DNA from: Methanomassiliicoccaceae archaeon UBA71
GTDB taxonomy: Archaea > Thermoplasmatota > Thermoplasmata > Methanomassiliicoccales > Methanomethylophilaceae
Direction: 5' to 3'
Assembly: GCA_002504405.1 (NCBI GenBank)
Contig: DARO01000012.1
Location: 62,001-126,000, forward strand
DNA: 64,000 nucleotides
The notes below the pieces were generated by a model. That model searched no databases. It was not told the origin of the DNA and saw only the letters and a list, made by a program, of their open reading frames with translations. Of the stretch, positions 17,123-25,659 are shown one piece after another; positions within the stretch are counted from its first letter, which is position 1, and the number at the start of each line of letters is the position of its first letter. The translations under genes were made by a program, and so were the position numbers.

Positions 17123-18040
17123 TCAGCGCGGGGTCTCGCGACGGAGTCCGAACGACGCGAGGGTGAAGAGGTCCATGTCATCGGCGACGTACGACTCCGG
17201 GAACACCCCGGCGGCCTCTGCGGCAACCATCGAACGGTCGTCATACCGGTTGCTGATGTGGGTGAGGATCAGGAAACGGACACCTGCATCCCTGGCGACC
17301 TCCGCCGCCTGGAGAGCCGTCGTGTGGAAATGGTCCTCCGCCTGCTGCGCCTCCTTGTCGGTGTACGTGGCCTCGTGGATGAGCACGTCCGCGCCCGCCA
17401 CCGCTACGGCCTCGGATTCGCAAGGACGGGTGTCGCCGCTGTACGCTACGCGGTAACCTTGTATCGCAGGGCCCACTACGTCCTCCGGCCTCACACCTCC
17501 GACGGTCTCCCCTCCCTTGAGACGCGCCATGTCCCTCCCCGATGTTATGCCCATGGCGCGCGCCTTCTCGACGTCGAGCTTGCCTGGCCTCTCGCGGTCC
17601 TGGACTACGTATCCCACGGAGGCGATCCCGTGGTCGGTTGCATACGGTCTTATGACGAGGCCCCTCACGTCGATGCGCTCGCCTCCGAACACCTCGCGGA
17701 CCTCGACCTCGTACTGGGTCTCACCCTCGGTGACCGACATCATCGCGTCCAGAGCCGCCGCGATCCCTGCCGGACCGCATACGAGAAGTGGCTCGGTACG
17801 GTTGGAGAGGCTCATGGTCTGGAGCAGCCCGGGAAGCCCGAAGACGTGGTCCCCGTGGAGATGCGTGATGAGGACCGCCCTGATCTTCATGAACGAGAAT
17901 GGCGAGAGCATCAGCTGACGCTGTGACCCCTCGCCGCAGTCCATCAGAATGATGTCCGGACCGCTCCTGATCGCGATGCACGAGGTGGAGTGGTCCTTGG
18001 AGGGCACCGCGGCGCTCGTCCCCAGGAACAGGATCTCCAT
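17123..18040 (-). CDS. rnz: Ribonuclease Z (tRNA 3' processing endonuclease)
   Basis: A 305-residue metallo-beta-lactamase-fold enzyme that trims 3' trailers of tRNA precursors. The zinc motif HLHGDH has H60, H62, D64 and H65; further His ligands are in ATDHG, HEATYTD and LTHIS. Length and N-terminus (MEILFLGTSAAVPS) are typical. It follows the small zinc-protein gene by 6 bases on the same strand. Confidence 0.95.
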   Translation of the reverse strand: MEILFLGTSAAVPSKDHSTSCIAIRSGPDIILMDCGEGSQRQLMLSPFSFMKIRAVLITHLHGDHVFGLPGLLQTMSLSNRTEPLLVCGPAGIAAALDAMMSVTEGETQYEVEVREVFGGERIDVRGLVIRPYATDHGIASVGYVVQDRERPGKLDVEKARAMGITSGRDMARLKGGETVGGVRPEDVVGPAIQGYRVAYSGDTRPCESEAVAVAGADVLIHEATYTDKEAQQAEDHFHTTALQAAEVARDAGVRFLILTHISNRYDDRSMVAAEAAGVFPESYVADDMDLFTLASFGLRRETPR

Positions 18041-18046
18041 CTTATC

Positions 18047-18310
18047 TCAGTAGAGCTGGTCCAGTTCTCTGTCCGTCTTGGTCTGCTTCTTGAACTCCTT
18101 GTAGTGCTCCTTGCAGAGGTGCACCTGGCGGAGGTCGCTGGATTTCAGAGAAAGGGAGCTCTTGGAGACCTGCTTGATGTTGAACGACCTCTCGGCGGGC
18201 TTGTCGCAGCCCAGGACGTCGCATACCTCATCGGCTGTACCGTGTTTTGCCAATGCCATGCCACTGTATCCGCTTGACATGTAGAAATAAGCTGGCTTCG
18301 GCTCCTCCAT
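18047..18310 (-). CDS. Small protein with a CxxxxC...CxxH zinc-like motif
   Basis: Up to 87 residues; inner Met codons at 18280 and 18259 are alternative starts. A CDVLGC pair and a CKEHY segment could form a zinc site, and the C-terminal half is basic. I recognise it only as the kind of small conserved protein seen beside information-processing genes in Thermoplasmata. It is probably co-transcribed with rnz and divergent from rpe. Confidence 0.6.
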   Translation of the reverse strand: MEEPKPAYFYMSSGYSGMALAKHGTADEVCDVLGCDKPAERSFNIKQVSKSSLSLKSSDLRQVHLCKEHYKEFKKQTKTDRELDQLY

Positions 18311-18350
18311 GCATCAACGTTATCTACTCATCACTGTCATGCGGTCGCCG

Positions 18351-19013
18351 ATGACCAAGGTATCGCCGTCCATGCTCTCCGCCGATTTCTCCAGATTCGG
18401 AGAGGAACTCGCCCGCGTAGAGGCCTCGGGGGCCGACTGGGCGCATCTGGATGTGATGGACGGGATGTTCGTCCCCAACATAACGTTCGGGCCGCCGGTC
18501 ATCAAGGCCATCAGGCACTGCTCGGACATCACATTCGACGCCCACCTGATGATACAGGACCCCGCGCGCTACATAGACGCCTTCGCAGACGCAGGATGCG
18601 ACATGATCACCGTCCACTGCGAGGCGACAGGCGACATTCACGACGCCATCTCCCGCATCAGGAAGAGGGGGCTGGTCCCCGGGATCTCCCTGAACCCGGA
18701 GACGCCCGTCGAGGAGATAGCGCCGTTCCTGCCGGAGGTGGACCTCGTCCTCGTCATGACCGTGCACCCCGGGTTCGGGGGCCAGTCATTCATATCCGAC
18801 TGCATACCGAAGATCTCCGACATACGGTCGTGGGCGGACGAGGAGAACCCGTCCCTTGAGATCTCGGTTGACGGCGGCATCAACACGGATACGGGGAAGA
18901 GGTGCGTCGAGGCTGGCGCATCCGTGCTCGTGGCAGGGTCCTCGCTTTTCAAACTCGACGACATGACCCAGACGATCCAGTACTGGAAGGGCTTCGGCCC
19001 CGATGAAGAGTGA
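18351..19013 (+). CDS. rpe: Ribulose-phosphate 3-epimerase
   Basis: A TIM-barrel enzyme interconverting ribulose 5-phosphate and xylulose 5-phosphate, about 220 residues. Signatures are SPSMLSADFSRF, HLDVMDGMFVPNITFGP, MTVHPGFGGQ and VDGGIN with the metal and phosphate ligands intact. The start at 18351 is preferred: an A/T box (GTTATCTA, about 18319-18326) lies ~27 bp upstream. A second ATG 12 bases earlier is possible. The fen gene follows 4 bases after the stop. Confidence 0.93.
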   Translation: MTKVSPSMLSADFSRFGEELARVEASGADWAHLDVMDGMFVPNITFGPPVIKAIRHCSDITFDAHLMIQDPARYIDAFADAGCDMITVHCEATGDIHDAISRIRKRGLVPGISLNPETPVEEIAPFLPEVDLVLVMTVHPGFGGQSFISDCIPKISDIRSWADEENPSLEISVDGGINTDTGKRCVEAGASVLVAGSSLFKLDDMTQTIQYWKGFGPDEE

Positions 19014-19017
19014 TATC

Positions 19018-20046
19018 ATGGGAGTTAACCTGTCGCCCATTGCCGAGGCGCGCGAGATCGAGCTCACGGAGCTTCGCGGGAAGACCGTCGCCGTTGACGC
19101 GTACAACACCATTTTCCAGTTCCTCTCCATAATAAGGCAGCCCGACGGGAAGCCCCTCCAGGACTCCCATGGGCGCATAACTTCCCACCTGTCCGGGATA
19201 CTTTACCGCACAGCCAACCTCATCGAGGCGGGCATCGAGCCTTCCTTCGTGTTCGACGGGAAGCCTAGCGAGCTCAAGGCGGGCACCATAGAGGAGCGCA
19301 TAGCCCGGAGGGAGAAGGCGATGAGGGAGTACGAGCAGGCCCTCGAGGAAGGGGACCTGAAGAAGGCGTTCTCCAAGGCCCAGCAGACGTCCAGGATGAC
19401 GCCAGAGATACTCTCGACGTCCAAGGAGCTGCTCGGCCTGCTTGGTATCCCGGTGGTTCAGGCGCCCAGCGACGGCGAGGCCCAGGGGGCGTACATGTGC
19501 ATGAAGGGAGACGTCCACGCGGCGGCCTCCCAGGACTTCGACTCCATACTTTTCGGAGCGCCCGTGCTGGTCCGCAACCTGACGATATCCGGCAGGAGGA
19601 AGGTGCCCGGGAAGAGCCTCTACAGGGATGTGAAGACGGAGGTCATCGACTCGTCGAGGATGCTATCGGACCTGGGGGTCACGAGGGAGCAGCTCGTGGA
19701 CGTCTGCATCCTCATAGGAACCGACTTCAACGCCGGCGTTCCCGGCATCGGCCCGAAGAAGGGGCTCAAGCTCATCCAGAAGCACGGTTGCCTCGAGAAC
19801 GTGATATCCAGCACCGGGATCGAGGTCCCGGGGTACGATGACGTCCGCGAGATATTCCTCAACGGGCCGAGATCGGACGACTACAGCGTGAAGCCTGGAC
19901 CGATAGACCACGACGGCGTGCTGGAGATGATGACCTCGTACGGGTTCTCGCAGGACAGGGTCTCCGCAGTGCTGAAGAAGATCGACGCGGCCAGGAAGGC
20001 CGAATCGGACAGGAAGAAGCAGAGGTCGCTGGACAACTGGTTCTGA
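19018..20046 (+). CDS. fen: Flap endonuclease 1
   Basis: A 342-residue structure-specific nuclease that removes 5' flaps in Okazaki fragment maturation and repair. N-region VAVDAYNTIFQF, I-region DGEAQGAYM and AASQDFDSILFG, and the helix-hairpin-helix IGTDFNAGVPGIGPKKGL are complete. The C-terminal QRSLDNWF is a PCNA-binding PIP box. The start Met lies 4 bases after the rpe stop. The last ~380 bases are overlapped antisense by the readthrough tail of the opposite gene. Confidence 0.97.
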   Translation: MGVNLSPIAEAREIELTELRGKTVAVDAYNTIFQFLSIIRQPDGKPLQDSHGRITSHLSGILYRTANLIEAGIEPSFVFDGKPSELKAGTIEERIARREKAMREYEQALEEGDLKKAFSKAQQTSRMTPEILSTSKELLGLLGIPVVQAPSDGEAQGAYMCMKGDVHAAASQDFDSILFGAPVLVRNLTISGRRKVPGKSLYRDVKTEVIDSSRMLSDLGVTREQLVDVCILIGTDFNAGVPGIGPKKGLKLIQKHGCLENVISSTGIEVPGYDDVREIFLNGPRSDDYSVKPGPIDHDGVLEMMTSYGFSQDRVSAVLKKIDAARKAESDRKKQRSLDNWF

Positions 20047-20709
20047 TCGCGCCCTGACCGCCAGCCTCACGAGGCTGCATCCCTCGGCGTACCTCCTGCA
20101 GAACACGTCGCGGCATCTCCTGTAGCTGTTGAACCGCTTCTCGGCGGACTCCGTGTCCCCGTATACCTTCCAGCATCCAATGCACCTGCAGCACCTGCCG
20201 GAATTCCTGATGTACCCCTCGATGTCCTCCACGGGGTAGTCCAGGAACACCCCGACCTCAGGCGGCATGCTCGGGCAGCGGTTGAACCTCTCGGAGAGCT
20301 CCGCGATGGTGCCGGCGGTGCTCCTCAGAGAGTAGCCGTAGCGCTCCAGAAGGGCCACGACCTGGGGGTCCTCCAGACGGCGCTCCAGGAGCTTCGGCCT
20401 GTAGACGTAGAGGAGACACCCGTCGGCGTCCATGTCCAGCACGGTGATCCTCACGCCCCTGTGCGACAGCTCGTGCTCTATCGAACAGGCTCCCGCCAGG
20501 ATACCATGGGGGTCGGAGCTCAGTCTGAACATGCTTCCGCACTTCAGGCCCGCGAGCGTAGCGGCACAGTGCCTCACTATGCGCTCCTGCAGTCCGGGAA
20601 CGGAGGTTTCGGCGCCACCTGGGCATGTCACTGGTTCGGAGGCGCCCGGCTCATGGAATACTCTGTCGGATTGCTCTCTCGTCCTGCAGGTCTCTTGCTC
20701 CGCCCTCAT
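19663..20709 (-). CDS. DUF3793-type protein with an abnormal antisense tail
   Basis: Residues ~38-218 match the DUF3793 family: RHCAATLAGLKCG, GCLLYVYRPKLLERRL, VGVFLDYPVEDIEGYI, CCRCIGCWKVYGD, YRRCRDVFCRRYAEG. The family is Cys-rich, mostly known from anaerobic gut Firmicutes and often near iron-uptake genes (recalled, not checked). Members end near that point; here the frame continues about 130 codons, entirely antisense to fen. The tail is probably non-functional extension after loss of a stop. A palindromic metal-box-like element touches the start. Confidence 0.7.
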   Translation of the reverse strand: MRAEQETCRTREQSDRVFHEPGASEPVTCPGGAETSVPGLQERIVRHCAATLAGLKCGSMFRLSSDPHGILAGACSIEHELSHRGVRITVLDMDADGCLLYVYRPKLLERRLEDPQVVALLERYGYSLRSTAGTIAELSERFNRCPSMPPEVGVFLDYPVEDIEGYIRNSGRCCRCIGCWKVYGDTESAEKRFNSYRRCRDVFCRRYAEGCSLVRLAVRARSEPVVQRPLLLPVRFGLPGRVDLLQHCGDPVLREPVRGHHLQHAVVVYRSRLHAVVVRSRPVEEYLADVIVPRDLDPGAGYHVLEATVLLDELEPLLRADAGNAGVEVGSYEDADVHELLPRDPQVR

Positions 20710-20713
20710 GATG

Positions 20714-20729
20714 TTTAGGTAAACCTAAA
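20714..20729. promoter_or_regulatory. TTTAGGT-AA-ACCTAAA operator-like palindrome
   Basis: Perfect 7-bp arms with a 2-base centre, 5 bases from the DUF3793 start codon and about 60-80 bases before the TatD-family gene. The TTAGG...CCTAA pattern is the classic form of DtxR/IdeR/MntR-type metal-repressor boxes, including archaeal ones. An A/T box (about 20735-20745) sits just outside it, so a bound repressor would cover the transcription start. Confidence 0.6.
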
Positions 20730-20811
20730 TAAACTATTTAATGATTTTTAGGGATGATTAAATCCTCATCCGGGGGATACCGATTTAGACGTGCAGGGAC
20801 ATCTGGCGGGC

Positions 20812-21525
20812 ATGGGATCCGGATTCGCGGACGCTCATCTGCACATCGCCGACCTGGGGGTCCGCAGGGACTACCACGACCTGGATTCAGCGGTGATGCT
20901 CTTCGGATGCACCTCGCAGCCAGGGGACTGGGGTCGCATGAGGGATGTCATGGACTCCAGGGTCCTGCGCTTCTACGGGCTCCACCCCTGGTACTCCGAC
21001 CAATGGTCCGATGCCCTGCTAGAGGAACTCGCTTGCTACCTCTCCTCCGATCCGGTGTCCGGCGTCGGCGAGATAGGCCTGGACTCGAAGCACGGGGGCC
21101 CCACCGCCCAGATGCCGGCGTTCGAGGCCCAGATGGGCCTGGCGGAGCGTATGGGAAGGCCTGTGAACATCCACATGGTCGGATGCGAGAAGGATGTGCT
21201 GGAGACGGTGAGGGCCCATCGCGGGATCCCCGCCGTGGTGATCCACTCGTTCTCGTCCGAGAGCTATGTGAAGCCATTCTCGGACCTGGGATGCTACATG
21301 TCTCTGAACCCGAGGATCCTGGCCAGGTCGGACGGGAGGCTACGCAGGCTGGTGTCGTCCATACCGGAGGAGCTGCTCCTCCTGGAGTCGGACGCCCCAT
21401 ATTCGCCCCGCGGCTTCTCGGGCATGGTGGCTTTCGCGGAGTCCCTGGCATCGAGATGCGGGACGACCGCGGAGCGCCTGCTCGGGATCGCCACCGACAA
21501 CGCAGGGAGAATCTCTTATGTCTGA
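20812..21525 (+). CDS. TatD-family metal-dependent hydrolase
   Basis: About 237 residues from MGSGFADAHLHIAD; an in-frame GTG at 20791 is an alternative. TatD landmarks are the N-terminal DAHLH metal motif, GLHPWY, VGEIGLDS, VNIHMVG, VIHSFS and LLLESDAPY. The family includes 3'-5' DNases and other amidohydrolase-type enzymes. It overlaps the following ThiF-family gene by 8 bases, so the two are one transcription unit. Confidence 0.88.
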   Translation: MGSGFADAHLHIADLGVRRDYHDLDSAVMLFGCTSQPGDWGRMRDVMDSRVLRFYGLHPWYSDQWSDALLEELACYLSSDPVSGVGEIGLDSKHGGPTAQMPAFEAQMGLAERMGRPVNIHMVGCEKDVLETVRAHRGIPAVVIHSFSSESYVKPFSDLGCYMSLNPRILARSDGRLRRLVSSIPEELLLLESDAPYSPRGFSGMVAFAESLASRCGTTAERLLGIATDNAGRISYV

Positions 21526-22246
21526 ACTGGGGGCGAGGACCGGGCTGCTCGTGGGCGATGAGGGGGTTGCGAAGCTGCGCGACGCCTCCGTGATCCTCGC
21601 CGGGGCGGGCGCCGTCGGGGGATATGCGCTCGAGGGGCTCGTACGCGCCGGGATCGGGAGGATCAGGGTGGTGGACGGCGACACGTTCACCGGCAGCAAC
21701 CTCAACCGCCAGGTGCTGGCGACGGTGGACACAGTGGGAAGGCCGAAGGCGGATGTGGCATGCGAGAGGGCGCGCTCGATCAACCCCGGAATCGAGATTG
21801 AGGGTATGGAGCTGCACGTCTCGGACGACACGGTGAACGCCATACTCTCAGGGGACTACGACATCCTGGTGGACGCCATCGACACGGTCAGGTGCAAGAT
21901 CTCTCTGCTCAGAAAGGCGGCGGAGGTCGGAATGCCCGCATTCTCGTCCATGGGGGCTGCCCTGCACATGGACACGCAGGCTGTCCGCGTCGCGCCTCTG
22001 AAGAAGACCAAGGTATGTCCCCTGGCCGCCGCTGTGAGGTCGGGGCTGAGGGACGTAGACACATCGGGGATCGTCTGCGTGTACTCCGAGGAGCCGCCCC
22101 TGGTCAGGCCGGGCGAAAGGGACGAGCACGGGAAGAGCGTGCTGGGGTCCCTCCCCACCGTTCCCGCGGTGTTCGGCATGACCCTCGCCAACCTGGCGAT
22201 CATGCACATCCTTGGGAATCGAGGGGCCTACTATACCTTTATTTAA
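21518..22246 (+). CDS. ThiF/MoeB-family E1-like protein, TcdA type
   Basis: A 242-residue adenylating enzyme. It has the nucleotide loop GAGAVGGYALEGLVRAGIG, the GSNLNRQV segment with the catalytic Arg, and a DAIDTVRCK turn. The ending VYSEEPP...GSLPTVPAVFGMTLAN is typical of TcdA (CsdL), which cyclises the tRNA base ct6A from t6A. It lacks the CxxC zinc pairs of MoeB. The assignment to tRNA modification is by family resemblance. Confidence 0.85.
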   Translation: MSELGARTGLLVGDEGVAKLRDASVILAGAGAVGGYALEGLVRAGIGRIRVVDGDTFTGSNLNRQVLATVDTVGRPKADVACERARSINPGIEIEGMELHVSDDTVNAILSGDYDILVDAIDTVRCKISLLRKAAEVGMPAFSSMGAALHMDTQAVRVAPLKKTKVCPLAAAVRSGLRDVDTSGIVCVYSEEPPLVRPGERDEHGKSVLGSLPTVPAVFGMTLANLAIMHILGNRGAYYTFI

Positions 22247-22312
22247 GATGGCAGGATAGCCAGACGAACAACCTCCCGGGGAAAGATAACTCCCGGGTAT
22301 CGAGGGAATGCG

Positions 22313-25264
22313 ATGATAAAGCAGATCCGCGCAAATTATGATGCCAAGGGCATCGAGAAGGATGTCCAGGAGTACTGGAAGCAGACAGACGCCTACCAGA
22401 AGACCAAGGAGCACAGGTCCGGGGGCGAGAGGTTCTACTTCGTCGACGGTCCGCCCTACACCACGGGCGCCATCCACCTTGGGACGGCGATGAACAAGAC
22501 CGTGAAGGACATCCTGATCAGGTACTGGAGGATGAAGGGGTACAATGTCCGCGACCAGCCGGGGTTCGACATGCACGGCCTCCCCATCGAGGTCAAGGTG
22601 GAGAAGAACATCGGCGTCCACTCCAAGAAGGACATCGAGGAGCTTGGGATAGACAAGTTCGTCAGCACCTGCAGGGAGTTCGCCCTGAGCCTCCACGCGG
22701 ACATGACCGAGCAGTTCAAGCAGCTGGGCGTGTGGATGGACTGGGACCGCCCGTACCAGACCATCAAACTCGACTACCTGGAGTCCGCGTGGTGGACCAT
22801 CCAGAAGGCCGAGGAGAAGGGCCTGCTGAAGCCCTCGAGCAGGGTCGTCACCTGGTGCCCCAGATGCGAGACCGCCCTTGCCGAGGCCGAGATAGAGTAC
22901 TGGGACGAGACCGACCCCTCGATCATGGTCAGGTTCCCCCTCAGGGACGGCACGGGATCCCTGCTCATATGGACGACCACCCCCTGGACCCTGGCGGCAA
23001 ACATGGCCGTCGCGGTGCACCCCGACTTCGATTACGCGAGGGTGAGGATGTCAGGGGACAGCGGCTCGGAGGACGTCATCATCCTGGAGTCCCAGGCGGA
23101 GTACGTCATGCAGAAGGGCGGGTACAGCTCGTTCGAGGTCGTAGAGAGGATGAAGGGAGCGGACCTGGAGGGCATGGACTACATGCCCCCGTTCGAGATC
23201 GAGGCCGCCCCGTCCAGCGAGTGGTCCTGGAGGGTTCTGCTCGCGGACTACGTCGAGCAGGACAACACCGGGCTCGTGCACACCGCGCCCGGCCACGGAC
23301 CGGACGACTACGAGACCGGGAAGAGGTACGGGATCCAGCCGTTCTGCCCTGTCGCGGAGAACGGGAGGTACACCGACGAGTTCCCGCTTATGGCTGGGAA
23401 GAAGGTCAAGACCGTCGCAGACGAGGTCATCAAGTACCTCGACGAGAAGGGCCTGCTCTACAACACCAGCAAGATCAAGCACAGGTACGGGCACTGCTGG
23501 AGGTGCAAGTCCCCCATCATCTACAGGAACACCAGGCAGTGGTTCATCACCGTCCCCGACATCAAGGACGAGATGCTCGCCGAGATAGACCGCGTCAAGT
23601 GGGTCCCCGACTGGGCCGGCTCCACCAGGGAGAAGAACTGGGTGGAGGGCGCCAGGGACTGGTGCATCTCCAGGCAGAGGTACTGGGGCATTCCGATGCC
23701 GGTCTGGGAGTGCGAGTGCGGATGCAGGAAGGTCGTGGGCCAGTACGAGGAGCTCAAGGAGGGCGAGGGGTACACCGACGGGATGGACACCCACAGGCCC
23801 TGGATCGACGGCGTCACGTTCACCTGTCCCAAATGCGGGAAGACCATGCGCAGGGTCCCCGACGTCCTCGACGTTTGGTTCGACTCCGGCGTGGCGGCAT
23901 GGGCCGACCTCGGATACCCCAGGAGGAAGGACGAGTTCGACCTGTGGTGGCCCCCCAGGTTCATCGTCGAGGCGCACGACCAGACCCGCGGGTGGTTCTA
24001 CTCCCAGCTGGGAGCGGGAGTCATATCCTTCGACCGCGCCCCCTACGACGAGGTCATGATGCACGGATGGGTCCTCGACCCCAAGGGCCAGAAGATGTCC
24101 AAGTCCCTGGGGAACGTGATAGAGCCCCTGGAGCTCATCGACCAGGTCGGCGCCGACTCCCTCAGGTTCTACCTGATCAAGAGCAACGCCCCCTGGGAGG
24201 ACACCGCCTTCCAGAAGGACGGCCCGAAGAACGCCAGGAAGGTCCTGAACACCTACTGGAACGTGGTGAACTTCGCCTCCACGTACATGATCATCGACGG
24301 GTACGACCCGGAGGCCCACCCCCTGTCGGAGATGTCCGCGTACCTCAGGGACGAGGACCGCTGGATGATCTCCAGGACCGAGAAGATGAAGGCCGAGGCG
24401 ACGGAGTACCTCGAGTCCAGGGAGCTGCACAAGCTCGCCAGGATGCTCGACGAGTACATCACCGAGGACCTATCCAGATGGTACGTCTGCCTCGTCAGGG
24501 ACAGGTCCTGGTCGGAGGACTCCGACATGGAGGCCGACAAGAACGCATCCTACTTCACCCTGTACTACGCGATCATGAGCACGGCGCTGGTCCTCGCGCC
24601 CATCGCCCCCCACATCTCCGAGGAGGTCTACCAGCATATGGGTGGCAAGCTCGGGTCCGTCCACATGGAGGACTGGCCTGTCTGCGACAGGACGCTCATC
24701 GACGAGGAGGTCGAGCACAGCATGTCCATGGTCAAGGACATCGTCGACATCATCGCGGCCGAGAGGGCCAAGATGGGCTCCAAGCTCAGGTGGCCACTCC
24801 TGCAGGTGTTCGTCCGCGGAAACGATGCCGACGCCAACAAGTCCGTGAAGAGGTTCGACTCCGTCCTTTGCGACCAGGCCAACGTCAAGAAGATCGTGTA
24901 CCTCGGGAAGGACGAGATCCCGTCCGTGGAGAAGGACATAGAGCCCGTGGAGTTCAGCGACGGGACCGTGTTCATAGACTTCAACGTCACGCCGGAGATC
25001 GAGGCCGAAGGGTACGCCAGGGAGCTCATCAGAAGGATCCAGCAGATGCGCAAGGACATGAAGCTCAACGTGGAGCAGTTCATAGAGTGCCAGGTGTCTG
25101 CGGAGGAGAGGCTCGTAGGCCTCTTCGAGACCTGGAAGGACCACATCTCCAACGAGGTCAGGGCAAAGAGCCTCGTGTTCACGGACTCCCCCGAGGGCGC
25201 CCAGGTCAAGACGTGGGACGTCACCGGGAAGGACATAACCATCGGCATCTCGCCCTGCCAGTGA
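22313..25264 (+). CDS. ileS: Isoleucyl-tRNA synthetase
   Basis: A 983-residue class I synthetase. The HIGH-equivalent is HLGT in PPYTTGAIHLGTAMNK, and the KMSKS loop is intact (DPKGQKMSKSLGN). The editing (CP1) domain has TTTPWTLAANMAVAVHPD and DNTGLVHTAPGHGPDDYETG. Two CxxC-type zinc clusters (WRCKSP..., CECGCRK / CPKCGKTM) are inside. The A-x-DQTRGWFYSQ and SGVAAWADLG segments separate it from ValRS. It has its own promoter region after the TcdA-type gene and strong hairpins at its end. Confidence 0.98.
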   Translation: MIKQIRANYDAKGIEKDVQEYWKQTDAYQKTKEHRSGGERFYFVDGPPYTTGAIHLGTAMNKTVKDILIRYWRMKGYNVRDQPGFDMHGLPIEVKVEKNIGVHSKKDIEELGIDKFVSTCREFALSLHADMTEQFKQLGVWMDWDRPYQTIKLDYLESAWWTIQKAEEKGLLKPSSRVVTWCPRCETALAEAEIEYWDETDPSIMVRFPLRDGTGSLLIWTTTPWTLAANMAVAVHPDFDYARVRMSGDSGSEDVIILESQAEYVMQKGGYSSFEVVERMKGADLEGMDYMPPFEIEAAPSSEWSWRVLLADYVEQDNTGLVHTAPGHGPDDYETGKRYGIQPFCPVAENGRYTDEFPLMAGKKVKTVADEVIKYLDEKGLLYNTSKIKHRYGHCWRCKSPIIYRNTRQWFITVPDIKDEMLAEIDRVKWVPDWAGSTREKNWVEGARDWCISRQRYWGIPMPVWECECGCRKVVGQYEELKEGEGYTDGMDTHRPWIDGVTFTCPKCGKTMRRVPDVLDVWFDSGVAAWADLGYPRRKDEFDLWWPPRFIVEAHDQTRGWFYSQLGAGVISFDRAPYDEVMMHGWVLDPKGQKMSKSLGNVIEPLELIDQVGADSLRFYLIKSNAPWEDTAFQKDGPKNARKVLNTYWNVVNFASTYMIIDGYDPEAHPLSEMSAYLRDEDRWMISRTEKMKAEATEYLESRELHKLARMLDEYITEDLSRWYVCLVRDRSWSEDSDMEADKNASYFTLYYAIMSTALVLAPIAPHISEEVYQHMGGKLGSVHMEDWPVCDRTLIDEEVEHSMSMVKDIVDIIAAERAKMGSKLRWPLLQVFVRGNDADANKSVKRFDSVLCDQANVKKIVYLGKDEIPSVEKDIEPVEFSDGTVFIDFNVTPEIEAEGYARELIRRIQQMRKDMKLNVEQFIECQVSAEERLVGLFETWKDHISNEVRAKSLVFTDSPEGAQVKTWDVTGKDITIGISPCQ

Positions 25265-25273
25265 AACCCCTTC

Positions 25274-25323
25274 GGGCGGGGATCCCGCCCATCCAACCGC
25301 CGGCGCATTTGTCCGGCGGTTGG
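25274..25323. terminator. Two hairpins between ileS and 5S rRNA
   Basis: GGGCGGG/CCCGCCC (25274-25290) and an 11-bp perfect stem CCAACCGCCGG/CCGGCGGTTGG (25293-25323). They lie between convergent ileS and the 5S gene and can stop transcription from either side. Confidence 0.55.
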
Positions 25324-25435
25324 GCAACCTGCCGTCGGCGGCATCCACGGATGAGATCGGGGAAACTGCCCCGGGACAACTTGCATCGTTCAGAATCGGA
25401 ACAGCCTCTCGGCCATCAGATAAAGGTGGAGAAGT

Positions 25436-25559
25436 GGTTGACAGCGTGTCTGAGTTCCCGTACGCTTGCGCAATACAGTACAGACAGATACGCGGGCGGA
25501 CTTTACTTCCGGGTTCGGAATGGGACCGGGTGTGACCCCGCCGCTATGGCCGTCATACC
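25436..25559 (-). rRNA. 5S ribosomal RNA (solitary gene)
   Basis: Read on the minus strand, the region gives an archaeal 5S: the 5' end GGTATGACGGC pairs with GCTGTCAACC at the 3' end (10 pairs with one bulged A, one G-T). The conserved inner segment CCCATTCCGAACCCGGAAGT is present. Length about 124 bases. No 16S or 23S gene is near, as expected in Thermoplasmata-related archaea where rRNA genes are dispersed. The ends are set by the terminal helix and could be off by a few bases. Confidence 0.93.
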
Positions 25560-25659
25560 GAAGCAGTGGAGGCGGAACCCCTACATAAATGTATCTACGG
25601 CCGAGAGACCGTGGCCGCCCAGACCCTCCGACCTGGGAGAGGGAGGAGGATCCGCGGGA

